Origin: Hawksworthiomyces lignivorus
Lineage: Eukaryota > Ascomycota > Sordariomycetes > Ophiostomatales > Ophiostomataceae
Length of the DNA: 22,527 nucleotides
Direction: 5' to 3'
NCBI GenBank assembly: GCA_002917075.1
Contig: NTMA01000173.1
Location: forward strand, 1 to 22,527
The notes beneath the pieces were generated by a model, which had not been told where the DNA came from, ran no database searches, and worked only from the letters and a program-made list of their open reading frames with translations. Made by a program: the position numbers and the translations under genes. Below are positions 1 to 10,120 of the stretch, piece by piece (within the stretch, counting starts at the first letter, position 1; the number at the start of each line of letters is the position of its first letter).

Positions 1-382
1 CCTTCTTACCACTGCTCTTATTCTCTTACTACACACCCCTCCATTACAGCCTGGCTAGCTTGTTACCACCAACAATTTTTTTTTTTTACTGCTCTTACTT
101 TTTTTTTCTTTCGTTTGCCTTTACCTACCTTTCCTCACTTAGATTGCAACCTCGTCAACCACCACCCTCTCTATTCTTTTTTTTCTTTTCCCCTTTCTGT
201 ATACAATACTTCTTTTTTTGCACCCCTACCACCACATCTTCGTTTATTCTCTCGCTCCCTTTCGTTTACACCTCTGCCTTTCACCCCCCTCCTCCTCTTC
301 CCCTTGTCGCCTTTTTCTATCCCTCCTTCCTCCCCATTCCCCTCTTCCTTTCCTCTCCTCTTCTTTCCATTCTTTCCACATC
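1..382 (+). promoter_or_regulatory. Pyrimidine-rich leader/promoter of the APRT gene
   Basis: Almost the whole stretch up to the APRT start codon is C+T on the plus strand, with repeated T runs (for example near 74-88, 107-115 and 177-187) and CCT/CTT blocks up to about 378. Long CT tracts just ahead of the transcription start or in the 5' leader are typical of filamentous fungal genes. I see no clear TATA box. Open frames here are low-complexity Phe/Pro/Ser/Leu strings and are not believable proteins. The exact transcription start cannot be placed from sequence alone. Confidence 0.5.
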
Positions 383-1285
383 ATGACCTCGCCGGTCCCT
401 CAGTCTGCCCATAGTCAGGAAACTAGTCCAGACTCCTCCCGACCTACTGCAGCTTCTGCCGCCGCTACCAACACTGCCGATCTGTCAACAACGACCGCCC
501 AAGATGCCTCGGGAGGACAGTCCGCCGCCGCCGCCGCCGCCGCCGCCGAACTCGCCAGTGCAAAGATAAGCCTCTTTGGGGCCCTCCGCCGCTTCGCCGA
601 CTTCCCCATCAAGGGGATCAGCTTCATTGATATCATGCCCCTCTTTCAAGACCCCGCCATGCACGCCAAGCTCCTCCGTGCTCTCCAACTGCAAGCTCTC
701 CATTTTGCTCCGTCTGCCGGCGCTGCCCCTGCCGCGCCCTGGGTGGACGTCGTCGTCGGCCTTGACGCCCGCGGGTTTCTCTTTGGCCCTGGTCTGGCTC
801 TGACTTTAGGCGCCGCCTTCGCCCCCGTCCGCAAGAAGGGCAAGCTGCCTGGTCCCTGCGTCACGGTCAGCTACGAGAAGGAGTATGGTGCCGACTATTT
901 CCAAATGCAAGAGGATGCCATTAAGCCGGGCCAGAGAGTCCTGGTCGTTGATGATATCATTGCGACTGGTACGTTTTTGTCTCTTCTATCTTCGTTTTTT
1001 CAAACCAAAAAAAAAAATTCATTGCGGGTCTCCCGCATTGGTTTTCCTTTGTCACCTTCTCATTTCATCAAATAGCGCACTATCACATGCTTAAAGCCTC
1101 TGGTCTCCTTGAAATCTAACTTTGTCTTTTCTACAGGTGGATCGGCTGCGGCGGCTGGTGAGCTCGTCCGCAAGCTGGGTGGCCAGCTTCTTGGCTACCT
1201 GTTCATTCTCGAAATCTCCTTCCTAAAGGGCCGGGAGAAGCTCGGTGACGCTTCTGTGGTCACCCTGCTTGAAGAAGCAGATTAA
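383..1285 (+). CDS. APT1: Adenine phosphoribosyltransferase (purine salvage), two exons
   Basis: Joined exons 383-968 and 1137-1285 give 244 aa. The intron (969-1136) has donor GTACGT, a CTAAC branch site near 1116-1120 and acceptor CTACAG. The enzyme converts adenine and PRPP to AMP and pyrophosphate in the cytosol. Seen in the sequence: a catalytic-domain start at about residue 60 (LFGALRRFADFPIKGISFID), the GLDARGFLFG segment at 126-135, and the PRPP-binding loop VLVVDDIIATGGS at 186-198, which the intron splits within Gly196. The domain of about 180 residues is normal for APRT. Residues 1-60 are an extra Ser/Thr/Ala-rich extension with eight Ala in a row (48-55), encoded by a perfect GCC repeat. 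The ATG at 383 is the first in frame after the CT-rich leader; upstream in-frame sequence is low complexity. A start closer to the domain is not available as a good ATG. Identity is near certain; the exact N terminus is less so. Confidence 0.95.
524..547 (+). repeat. (GCC)8 trinucleotide repeat coding for poly-Ala
   Basis: Eight perfect GCC codons in a row encode Ala48-Ala55 of the APRT N-terminal extension. Such pure codon repeats are prone to length change by replication slippage, so this is a likely place for strain-to-strain variation. It sits outside the catalytic domain. Confidence 0.9.
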
Positions 1286-2421
1286 ATGGCGTTTTGCATG
1301 TCTTTTTTTTTTTTTTTCCTCTCCTCGTTTTCACATCATTTCATCTCTTTTTTTGTCCCTCCCAACTTTTCCGCTGCTCCTCGCCCGGTCTTTTCCTGCC
1401 GATAGACGACGCCTGGGCAAATTTAGACTCGCTACAAAAGCAACCGTGCAACGTTTTATGATTTTTTTTTATACATTTACATTTACTCTTTAACTAATAT
1501 CATCATATTATGCTCCCTTTGGAAAGGTGGCATATGGTAGCTCCGAGGTTGCGGAAGCTGGGAATGCTTTGTTTTGCTCAACCTGGACTGCCTTCCAAAT
1601 TCAACAAGCAGGATCCAGAGCATTGGCTTTTTGTGTGTCGCTTGTACTTCATTTTTACAGTTTCGTCTAGACAGGCCCGTACAATACGATATGGGAAGGC
1701 ATTTACTAGAGCCTGTCTGTTATGTTTTGTCTACCAGTGCCCTGTGCTATTTTGTCCTGCGCCCTTTGCATATTCTGTGCTCCTGTGGGGCTCCAGGCCA
1801 GAATGTTCGATGCTGAAAATTCTGATCTCGCTTAGCTACTTCTTGTGTATTGTTACGCCATGAGTGGTGCCGCAAGAGCATTTCTCAAGGTGCTAGTAAG
1901 CTGCATGATGACATCAGACTAGTGATGTGCACATTGGCATCAGGCTCCAGCCCCTCGGACAAGCCTTTCCTGTCAGGTCAAGCCTTCTTGAACGTTCATG
2001 GCCCATCTTGCTTTACGCAGAAGTTGAAGTAGCTAAGTTCAGTGAAACTAGAGCCGCTGCCGCCTAGGACAAGAAAGAAAAAGGCCAATGGAAGTTCATA
2101 AACCTAAGCTCATGATGCTGATGAAGAGTAGAACCATGGTCAGTAAGAAGCTCTACACGGCCAGGCGAGCTGAGAGATCCCTAGCAAGGATTTACGCAGA
2201 TCATTGGGTTACGAACAATCGGCATTGGCCGCCCACCAAGCACGCCGCGAAAGGAGGCGGAACAGACAGATAGTACCTCCGTCCTCGTCTGGAGACGGCG
2301 CAAACTACGCTGTATTATATGAAAATCTCTTCGTCAGAGCTCTTTACGTGCTTCTTCCAAGCTCGCTTCTTCTCTCCGCTGCTCCTCTCCTTTCCCTTTC
2401 TTAATCCCTTGCCTTGTAGCA
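1286..2421. other. Intergenic: APRT 3' flank, no gene supported
   Basis: This begins with a T15 run (1303-1317) and a pyrimidine-rich 3' untranslated region. Further on are AT-rich segments near 1440-1510 that may hold the APRT polyadenylation site. Open frames around 1510-1863 and 2088-2404 lack recognisable motifs, lack good fungal splice contexts and have no coding-like composition. Nothing else was recognised. Confidence 0.6.
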
Positions 2422-3807
2422 CTACGGGAGCTCCAAACAGCCATCCGGCACCTCCTGCCGCCGCCGTACGTACAAGGCCATGCCGCGGGCGGTGGCGAAG
2501 ACCGGGTTGGCGACTTGATGGTCGTCGACATGGGACGGCCATGCAGGCAGGCTGGTCCAAGCCAGCACGTCGCAGAGTATCGAGGACGCGGGTACTAGTA
2601 GCATTCTCGCTGCCGAGGAGCACCAGCGCGACCGGTGGCACGTCCTGGGATCCGTCGAGGGCCTCGATGTGCTGGTGCAGCTACGGCAGCGGCTCGTGCT
2701 TGCTGCTGAGCAGCGCCGGCAGGCCGTAGAGGAACTCGACAACGCGGACGCGCACGTGCGCGCCAAATAGTTCGCCTCGGAGGCGAAGCGGCCGTCGTCG
2801 CTGTCGCCGTCGCCGCTGCCGCTACTGCTGCCGATCTCGATGGCTCCCAGCGCGTCCGGGCTCGCGTGGAAATCTAGCACACGCGAGCTGTCCCAGACCT
2901 AGTTATTGCGGGGGAACACCACACATACGACATCAAGCGATGAGTATAGGGCGTGGCGCGTCAGTGACGCAAACAGCGCCAGGCTGACGCACGGCAGCGA
3001 GACATTCTCGGCCGCCATAGGCGAGCGAAAACGGCTTGCGTCTCAACGATGCGATCGAGGTGGTCACTCCGGCGGCGGCGGAGGCAAGGGCAGTAGATGG
3101 GGCCGGAGAAGTAGCCGTTGACGTCGTTGTCATCACCGTAGTCGTCATAGAAGCCGCTTACACCGACCTTGCCGAGCCAACTGCGCAGGCCAGCATGCTC
3201 CAGGGCACTGTCTAGATCCTCCGACGCGATCTACTAGCCCGGCTAGGATGGCCGGGACAATCATCGACTGCCGTACGGTGGTGGCGGATTGCTGCAGGGC
3301 GCCGCAGCAGCAGCCGGTCTCCTCCGCGCTCTGCGCAGCAATGCTAGCAGCAATGCGAGCTTGGATAGTCCGGTCGGCCAGTCAGCCACGTCGTACACGA
3401 CCACGCGGAGTCCGCAGAGGGCCACAGACGCCACCTCCTGCAGGACTGCCAGTAAGGACCCCCCCCATCGATAGCGGCACCACGGCGGGGTGGCCGCCAG
3501 GGTGGCCGCCGCTGGCCGCCACTGACCGCCAAGTGCGGCGTCCGTGGCGTCCCTGAGGGATGCGAGTATGGCGGCCAGCACGCCTACGTCCTCCGTGGGA
3601 GGTCGGCCGTGCTTCTTGTTCCAGGAGCGCTGCCAGCGGGTAAGCCGACCACCAGGCTGCGGAGCCGAGGCGTTGCCTAAGCCCTCCATAAGCTCCATGT
3701 ATTCTGCTGTAGCAGGTATCTTTCGCAATGTCCAACACAGTTCCATCGTATAAGTGGGTCACAGCCACCCTGGCAGCTATGAGCCAAAAGAAGGCCTCGT
3801 ACCACAC
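2422..3807 (-). pseudogene. Decayed gene, tentatively Hsp70-like / actin-like ATPase family
   Basis: This GC-rich block sits in AT-richer DNA and reads on the minus strand as consecutive protein-like pieces in shifting frames. In gene order they are: AVTHLYDGTVLDIAK (about 3775-3730); AEYMELMEGLGNASA followed by EDVGVLAAILASLRDATDAAL (about 3705-3530); EDLDSALEHAGLRSWL (about 3222-3175); VSLPCVSLALFASL (about 2998-2957); VALVLLGSENATSTRVLDTL (about 2630-2570); and NPVFATARGMALYVRRRQEV (about 2513-2455), ending at a TAG at 2422-2424. In-frame stops interrupt it at 3064, 3043, 2899 and 2681, and at least two frameshifts lie near 2760 and 2560. The order (substrate-like N part, helix before an ED.L.ALE.AGLRSWL segment, then a C-terminal N.VFA.ARG.A segment) resembles, from memory, a fungal family annotated as Hsp70-like proteins. 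That family call is inference. That the block is a broken coding region is better supported. It is GC-rich, so RIP mutation is not the cause. Limits are approximate. Confidence 0.55.
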
Positions 3808-4716
3808 TGAAATAGGTTCGTCGCTTACCCATAACTTGTGGTTAGACCAAAGCCAATGCTAGGCGCATCGTGAACTGCTGCCGACAGGCAGAACGCATAG
3901 CGTAGCGTTGGGCAGTCTCGCCAGGCGACCACCGCACAAAAGAAGCTCAACAAAAAGGAAAGGAGAATAGAGCAACGCTATGATGACGTATGCATATCGC
4001 AAGAAGAGCAGGCAAAACTTTAAGAGTCCAAAAACGCCACATGCAAAAATTAGGACCGCCCTAGATGTCCCGTAGCTTCAACTAGATCTCAACATATCTA
4101 GAGAGGCCTGGGTGCTCAAAGTCGAGTTAGAAGAGGCGCGCCCCAAATAGCGAAGCCTGATATACTGGGACCGTTGAAGAACCGAAAACATCTGTGCCTA
4201 GCTAGATGCTCATGGGTAAGGAGACAAACAGGCTTCTTCAGAATGGCCGGACGTTCGATGCGACAGCCTGAATCTGCCTCATTGCTATGATGCTGCCTGT
4301 CCTCAGAGAAGCTGCTTTAGTATCTCAGGCAACTGGAAAACATGAATGGGATGTACACGTACTCCGTATGTGTGATATCATTTACTGGGGATGCAATTAT
4401 TATGGACGGCTTCGTGTTGTAGCTAGCAGTTATTGGAGAGCTAATATTAAAGTGAGCTACATAAATTGGAGGCAGCCTGAGTAGGACCCACGTAAGCTCC
4501 TCCTCGTCTCTGGATGGAAATTACGTATTACGCCGTACATACACGTTACGCCCTGCAGCGGCGAAACACCACTCCGTTATTAGGTACCTTCACTGTGTTA
4601 TCTAAACTGAGTCGCATCCAAATTCCAGAACAACCGCCCTGTGGCTCCTTCTTCCACCACTACTGCAGCGCGCACAATAGGCAGGAGAGAAAGAACTTTT
4701 AGCTCAGCCGCATTGG
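3808..4716. other. Intergenic: no gene supported
   Basis: This is mixed-composition DNA between the decayed gene and the TVP18 promoter. Open frames are short and unrecognisable. It holds one exact TACTCCGTA motif (4360-4368), which recurs elsewhere in the window, and near 4525-4553 the related string ACGCCGTACATACACGTTACGCC. The part next to 3808 may be the former promoter and 5' end of the decayed gene. Confidence 0.55.
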
Positions 4717-5189
4717 TTTTCCTTCCTTCTCTTCCCCCTTCCCAAGCGCCCCTTCCTCCTTCCCTTCCTAAGAAAATAGTAATAAGCCCTATGCGTGTGT
4801 CGAGCGTCTGACCCAATAAGCAATCAACGTGCCAACCAGAACTTGTCCCCAGCCCCAGCCAAACTGTCAGGGTGCCGAACACAGACAAAACATCCCCTGC
4901 CACCAACAAAACCCCGAAAACATAATAACACATCATCATCGCAGACGAAACAGCGAAACGTCAAAGAACACCAAAATTCTAGTTGCATTTCGAAAAGCGC
5001 TTCAATACAACTACCAACACTCATCAAACCCCGATCTAGAAACCTGATCCTTTTGCGGCGTCCCGTCCCCTGATTTGGTAGCCGATAGAAACGGCCCCCA
5101 ACAAAACAAAAGAGACCACATTGCGTCTGTCAGGCCTCCTCCCTTAGATACGCGATCGTTCTTCGACTTTCTTCACAACAACCGCCAAG
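4717..5189 (+). promoter_or_regulatory. TVP18 promoter and leader
   Basis: A strong pyrimidine tract (4717-4769) is followed by a long A/C-rich stretch (about 4855-5010, many CAAC/AAAC words) running to the TVP18 ATG. CT tract followed by an A/C-rich leader is the usual layout of constitutive fungal promoters. No TATA box is clear. The start codon context is ACCGCCAAGATG. Short frames in this segment on either strand look incidental. Confidence 0.45.
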
Positions 5190-6099
5190 ATGACGCTCAA
5201 AGAGGAGTTTGCAACAAGGAACTTCAGTGAGTAGCCTCGGAGATGATATGCAACAATGGCTGTGAACGGACGCCTCTGCGCGCCAGGGCTATTAGATGAT
5301 GTTGAGCTAGGTTACTAACGATATCGCATCAAAACAGGCATCTATGGACAATGGTATGTCATCCTGCAATCGGCTGCCGAATAGCTAGTCTCCCCTCTCT
5401 CTCATGCTGGCGACGTTGCTTGGACTACGAACTTCAGCTTCCTCTACAATTGCGAATGCGGGATGTGTAGTTTCGTATATGCAAACCGCCTCTTCTATTC
5501 TCCACAGAGCGTTGAAGCTCCTGACGGGCACGAAAATGCTAGAAAGCAAAACTATGATGTCCACGCATGGCTGACATTTATTTTTCCTGTTCCTTTTTAT
5601 CTAGGCTCGGTATCCTGTCCATGATCTTGTGCTTTGCTCTAGGCATTGCCAACATCTTCACCTTTCACGTTCTGATCATTGTGTTTAGCTGTATCTGCCT
5701 GTGCGTTGCCAACACTCTTCATTCTCTCGTAGCGCTCTTTCCAGCGCTTGTTCTCGCATCCTCTTACAGGCTCTGCTAACTCCCACCCTGTTTAGGGCAT
5801 CCTCGTTCGTAATCCTCTTCTTGGAGGTACCGCTGCTGCTACGCATCTGCCCGACGTCCTCGACGTTCGACGCCGCCATCCGCCGCGTGTCGACCAACTA
5901 TATGCGCGCAGGAACCTACGGCGCAATGGCGCTCATCCAGTGGCTGAGCATGGTGGGTGGGAACCACACGAGCCTGATCGCCGCCGCCGTCTTCCTGACC
6001 CTCACGGGCATCTGCTACCTGCTGGCGGGCATCAAGGGCCAGGCGTTCGTCGGCAGCCAGACGCTGGGCGGTGCTGGTGTTGCGCAGATGATTGTATGA
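5190..6099 (+). CDS. TVP18: Golgi apparatus membrane protein Tvp18, four exons
   Basis: Joined exons 5190-5226, 5338-5353, 5605-5700 and 5796-6099 give exactly 150 aa, the usual length of this fungal family. The protein is a small tetra-spanning membrane protein of late Golgi/Tvp23-type vesicles; its biochemical role is poorly known and it is linked to vesicle traffic. Family-typical segments are visible: MTLKEEF at the N terminus, NFSIYGQW (11-18), ILCFALGIANIF (25-36), EVPLLLRICPTS (60-71), and the C terminus GQAFVGSQTLGGAGVAQMIV (131-150). Hydrophobic segments lie near 17-37, 39-60, 87-104 and 109-128; NHT at 106-108 is a possible glycosylation site. Introns: 5227-5337 (GTGAGT, branch ACTAAC, CAG), 5354-5604 (GTATGT, TAG) and 5701-5795 (GTGCGT, branch GCTAAC, TAG). 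All three junctions restore frame and conserved sequence. Exon 2 has only 16 nt, so gene finders may miss it. Confidence 0.93.
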
Positions 6100-6690
6100 T
6101 TGGGAAGAAGCACCGTGACAAGCGGAGGGACAAGGAAGGAGAGTTTCCTCATGGAGAGCTCGAGTCATGCGCAGGGGACAAAGATGCGACCGGATGGAGC
6201 TTGGAAAAGAGCTGGGCGTATGCGTCTCGGCTTCGTGAGGGGAAAATATGGATGGCACATGCGCCGGCATCTGTCATCTTGTGACAATTTTAGGAAAATT
6301 GAGAGAGAAGAGGCGTTGAAGATAAGGGGGGGAGTGTTGAGGAGAGTGGATATCAGGAGTAGTGGGCGAAAACTCTTGTGGTCAACGAGAGTCCTGGATT
6401 TGCTGCTTGTGTCCTCTGTCGGGCGGTTTCCGTTTATGAGCAGTAGTCAGAGGCGGTCTTCACCCGTCTTCAGCTGTTCTATTCTGTGCATCATATTTTT
6501 GGGACGGATACTGGCGTCTAGAGGGTCTTTCTTTTCTCTACGTGTTGTTTCCGCTATCTTTGCAGCCTTGTCATATAGGCAAAAATATGCTTTCTGTTTC
6601 CTTGTGCTTTATACCTGTCCTTTCGTTTGGGCCCCCCTTATGATTCTATCTCATTGCGTCTTCAAATCACACTTACTATTCTAATTATGA
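6100..6690 (+). other. TVP18 3' flank
   Basis: This is downstream of the TVP18 stop. The plus-strand reading frame that runs on from 6100 to 6684 is an accidental open frame with no recognisable domain. T-rich stretches near 6525-6680 could include the polyadenylation region. Nothing else is seen. Confidence 0.4.
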
Positions 6691-9600
6691 AGGTGTTCAT
6701 CGCAAAGGTGCTTGACACAAAAAGGGGGATTCTCTAGAAGAGCATGATATGATGTCATCTAACAGAGCATGGCCACATTTGGGTCTCGAACCATAAGGGT
6801 AGCAGAGAAGAATGGAGCTAAGCATAATCAGCCATCACTTTTGAAGCAGAAGCTTCGGGTTGTATTCCTCATGGTGACTGATAGCTCTGAAGACTCAAAG
6901 AACTGACACGGGAACCCCTGAGTCTGGCCATGCTACGTTTGCCGATACATCGGGGTCAAAATGCCGTGCTAAAGCTCCGGATAAGGCGGGCTTGGGAGGA
7001 GAGAACGGCAACCCAAAAATAACACAAGAGGAGAAAACAATCACGAGATGTCTACAGTCATATAATTCCTCTCTCTATTTTCTTAGCGTATATCCAACGG
7101 GCAATGAACCACACCCACTCGGTTCCAGACCATTGAAGTGGAGCCACACCCGGTGAAAAGACAGCTTGGAGAGGCTCTGCTTGTGTGATGCACTCTACTT
7201 GCAAAGTCTCCTCTTGAGCTTCTCGCCAAGTCAAGGTGTGCCACAGCTATATTATTCGTTGTTCTCTGTATTTCTGATCCTTCGTATCTGCACATATCAC
7301 GTTGTTGATGATCCGAGGGTCAATGGAGCTCAGTAACGGATGCACATTCGAAGCTGGTTCTTGGTTGAATTACGAGGGTCCCGTATGTTGCGAAGGACAT
7401 GGAAAAGGAGTAGAAGCAAGAGAAACAGAAAGAAATGGAAACGGAGGAGCCGAGAGAGGCAGCACAGGACAGCACATGCAACTGGAAAGGCAAACAGAAG
7501 ACAGACTGGCAGAGCAGGCGTAGCAGGGTAGTTATTAGGGGCGCCGTCTGAACTAGCAATTGCTACACAGCCCCTAGTTTCCACAGAAGAAAGAGGCTGC
7601 AGGTTGCTGGGGCGTGCTGAGGGACCCCATCGTGCCAATTCTGGCACTCGTGACCTTCAGTCTTTTTTGCCCATGCCAAAAAACGTGTCACGCTTTTTTC
7701 TTCTTCTGGAAAAATGAGGGGCTGCCGAATTTTCTCGCTGATCCACCCAAACTCTAGCTCTCTGGAAAGCCGTTCCCCATTTCGAGTTTCTTGATCCCAT
7801 GCCGCGGGGGATGCGCAACTTCTCTGACACTGTTGAGACTGCACACGGAGCTCTCCTGTCGTTTCTTCTCGTCCCCCTGATTACGTTGTCCGTCACGGCC
7901 ACGGTCCAGGACCATCCCCAGGGAGCTGGGCTGGAGCCAACCAGCGCCCACGGTTCATCGAGATCAACCTCTTATGGTTCACACCACCCGCGAAGACCGC
8001 ATCGGAAAGTGACATACTGTGTAATATATGCATATAAGTGTGCGGACAAATACGATGCACGCAAAAGCATCTTACATGTTATATGTGCCAATATGGCCAT
8101 TCATCTTCGTAAAGCCATCACGTAATTCCAATTTGATCCTTTCGAGTTTCGCATTGATAAATATACTCGTCAACTGTTTTTCTAGTGTTTGTTCGCGCTT
8201 TCACCTCCTCAATTTGGCGTCCCTGGGTGTCCCCGTTGCCGCTGCTCTTCCTTCTAGGCGCATCTAGAAGTGAATGTCGTCATCCCTGTGGGAAAAGGGG
8301 CCCTCGAAATTTTCTTCCTCGCCTTCTCTGGGCCAACGAACAGGGGAGCCACCTTAATCTCACTCACACTCATATCATATTTTTAGACACTTTGCTCTTT
8401 TCTATGCAATCCCTCTGCTCCACTTGGCACTGAAGCTCTTTGCGTGTATTGCATAGTAGAAAATGTCGTATACGCACACGTATTACTAGGCTGCTACTTA
8501 CCTCATATTATGGGGCAATTGGGTTCTCTCTCACTCAGCTTCTAGACTGGGCAGGCTATTTCTGATGAACCGAGTATTGCCACACGTTTCGGCAAATTAT
8601 GAGCAAAGCCGTGGAGTGAGCAAGAAGGGAAGGGAGACGCAGCTCCGCTCATTAGTCCATTGACTGCAGAGAGCATGCCGATAGCAGAGACGGCGGCGGA
8701 GATGAGCGCCGGTGCCATGCACTATGACACACAGTCGAGCAATAGAAGAATGAACACAAGGGATATCGACGGCTATATTGTCCTTTTCCGTTGAAGCAAG
8801 GAAGACGCGAGAAAGAGCGGCCACAAAAAATTGCGGGTCTCTTGGGAAGCTTTCTTTTCCTTTTGCTTTGGCGTGCTATCTCTTTGCAGTCCCATGGTAT
8901 TTTTATTCGTGTCCATTTTGCACAGCGGCACAGTGCCCGCTATCTCTCATCAGCGTCCCTTTTTTTTGGTTTTTGTATCAGTCGCGTGAACAAACCAAGC
9001 TGGTTTAGCTTTTCCTTTCATTTCCCCCTCACGCTTCTAGACTTTTGGATCTTCTTCTCACGCAGTCTTCGCAAGAGGGGGATAAGGATAGCAGGGCAGT
9101 AAACTGTGGGAAAGAAAACAATCGTCGGAACTGCCCCTCAAAATACGTATACGTTCATTGGATCATCGCCTCCATAGCCAAGATATATTGCGAACTATAG
9201 CTGTCGCTATCCATTGCTGTGTACTAGTACTCGTACCCTCTTTTCATATGTACGATGTACTCCGTACATGCAAGATATTTGGATCTTTCTTGGGAATTTT
9301 GCGGTATGGTCACGCGGTGGGGAACCGACGGCCCACGCCCGCCTGCGTGTGGAGGCGGTTGACAAGGTACCTTGCCTGTATGTGGTCGAAGACGGTATAG
9401 AGGAGAAAAAACCTGTCATGGCATGGGACAGGTGTCAACGATGTCCCTTTTTTTTTATGTTTCCTCTTTTTGCTCTTTTCCGAATAATGCAAGCCACGAG
9501 GGGTGCTCTCTCTTGGCAAGCGGGCAAGCGGGCAAGCTTTTGCTGTGCGGCGTTCCCGCAAAAAAAATGAGAATTGCCCGACACAACAGAGCTGGAGGCT

Positions 9601-10120
9601 GACTTGGCGCGGCTTTGTCCTGCTCTCTGCTGGCGCCCAAAAAGGTTCATTAGGACCGCCATCTGCGTTTGCAAGGACCAAGGAAAAGAACGCAATGTTT
9701 CGATGTAACAGAGGCCTTTCCCGAGCACATGTCTAGCTTCAGTCGATTCAATTACGAAAAGACGGTCAGCCACATTCGGACCAGAATCGACAACTACGAA
9801 GCTTTTTAGCAGCTGCATATGTGCACTGTGTCGCTCGGGCTCCTCTGCTCTTCGCACTGGTCGCCCTGCGACCATGGGGAGAGGCCCACTTAGGCTTGTC
9901 TAGAGCGGCTAGTAGCAGTACGGGGAGCTACAAAAATTGTAGTCGCATCGCAGTGAAGGCAGGCCGCCCCGGAAGGTACTGGCTTGTAGCCTGACCTGGA
10001 GTGCCTGACGCCCAGCTAATGATGAGCGAGGCAATTCTGCAAAATCGTAGTCTGACGCATTTTCTCCGGCGATATTAGTGGTCTGTCGCCCCTTCCGGGT
10101 TCCCACCCCATTCCTCCTGC
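6691..10120. other. Gene-sparse region, no gene supported
   Basis: About 3.4 kb on both strands was read for conserved motifs, spliceable open frames and RNA genes, with no supported gene. Open frames (for example 7563-7902 minus, 9310-9875 minus, 9214-9570 plus) are short, biased towards Lys/Arg/Ser/Phe and unrecognisable. It contains one TACTCCGTA motif (9258-9266) set inside a short inverted repeat (ATGTAC-TCC-GTACAT, 9255-9269). It could hold distal regulatory DNA, an untranslated transcript or a lineage-specific gene that I cannot recognise. Confidence 0.45.
9255..9269. repeat. Short inverted repeat around a TACTCCGTA motif
   Basis: The 6-bp arms ATGTAC and GTACAT flank TCC. The inner nonamer TACTCCGTA also occurs at 4360-4368 and, in reverse orientation, at 22329-22337. 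It may be a binding site or the remnant of a small repeat family; function unknown. Confidence 0.5.

Noticed and set aside
1510..1863. Open frame downstream of APRT
   Set aside because: Cys/Leu/Phe-rich random-looking translation, no domain, overlapping another frame of similar quality; probably 3' untranslated or intergenic.
2422..3807. RIP (repeat-induced point mutation) as the cause of the decayed gene
   Set aside because: RIP drives C to T and leaves AT-rich DNA with many TA-containing stops; this block is GC-rich.
6775..6800. tRNA-like T-arm on the minus strand (GGTTCGAGACCC)
   Set aside because: The T-stem does not pair properly, and no D-arm, anticodon arm or acceptor stem could be found at the right distance.
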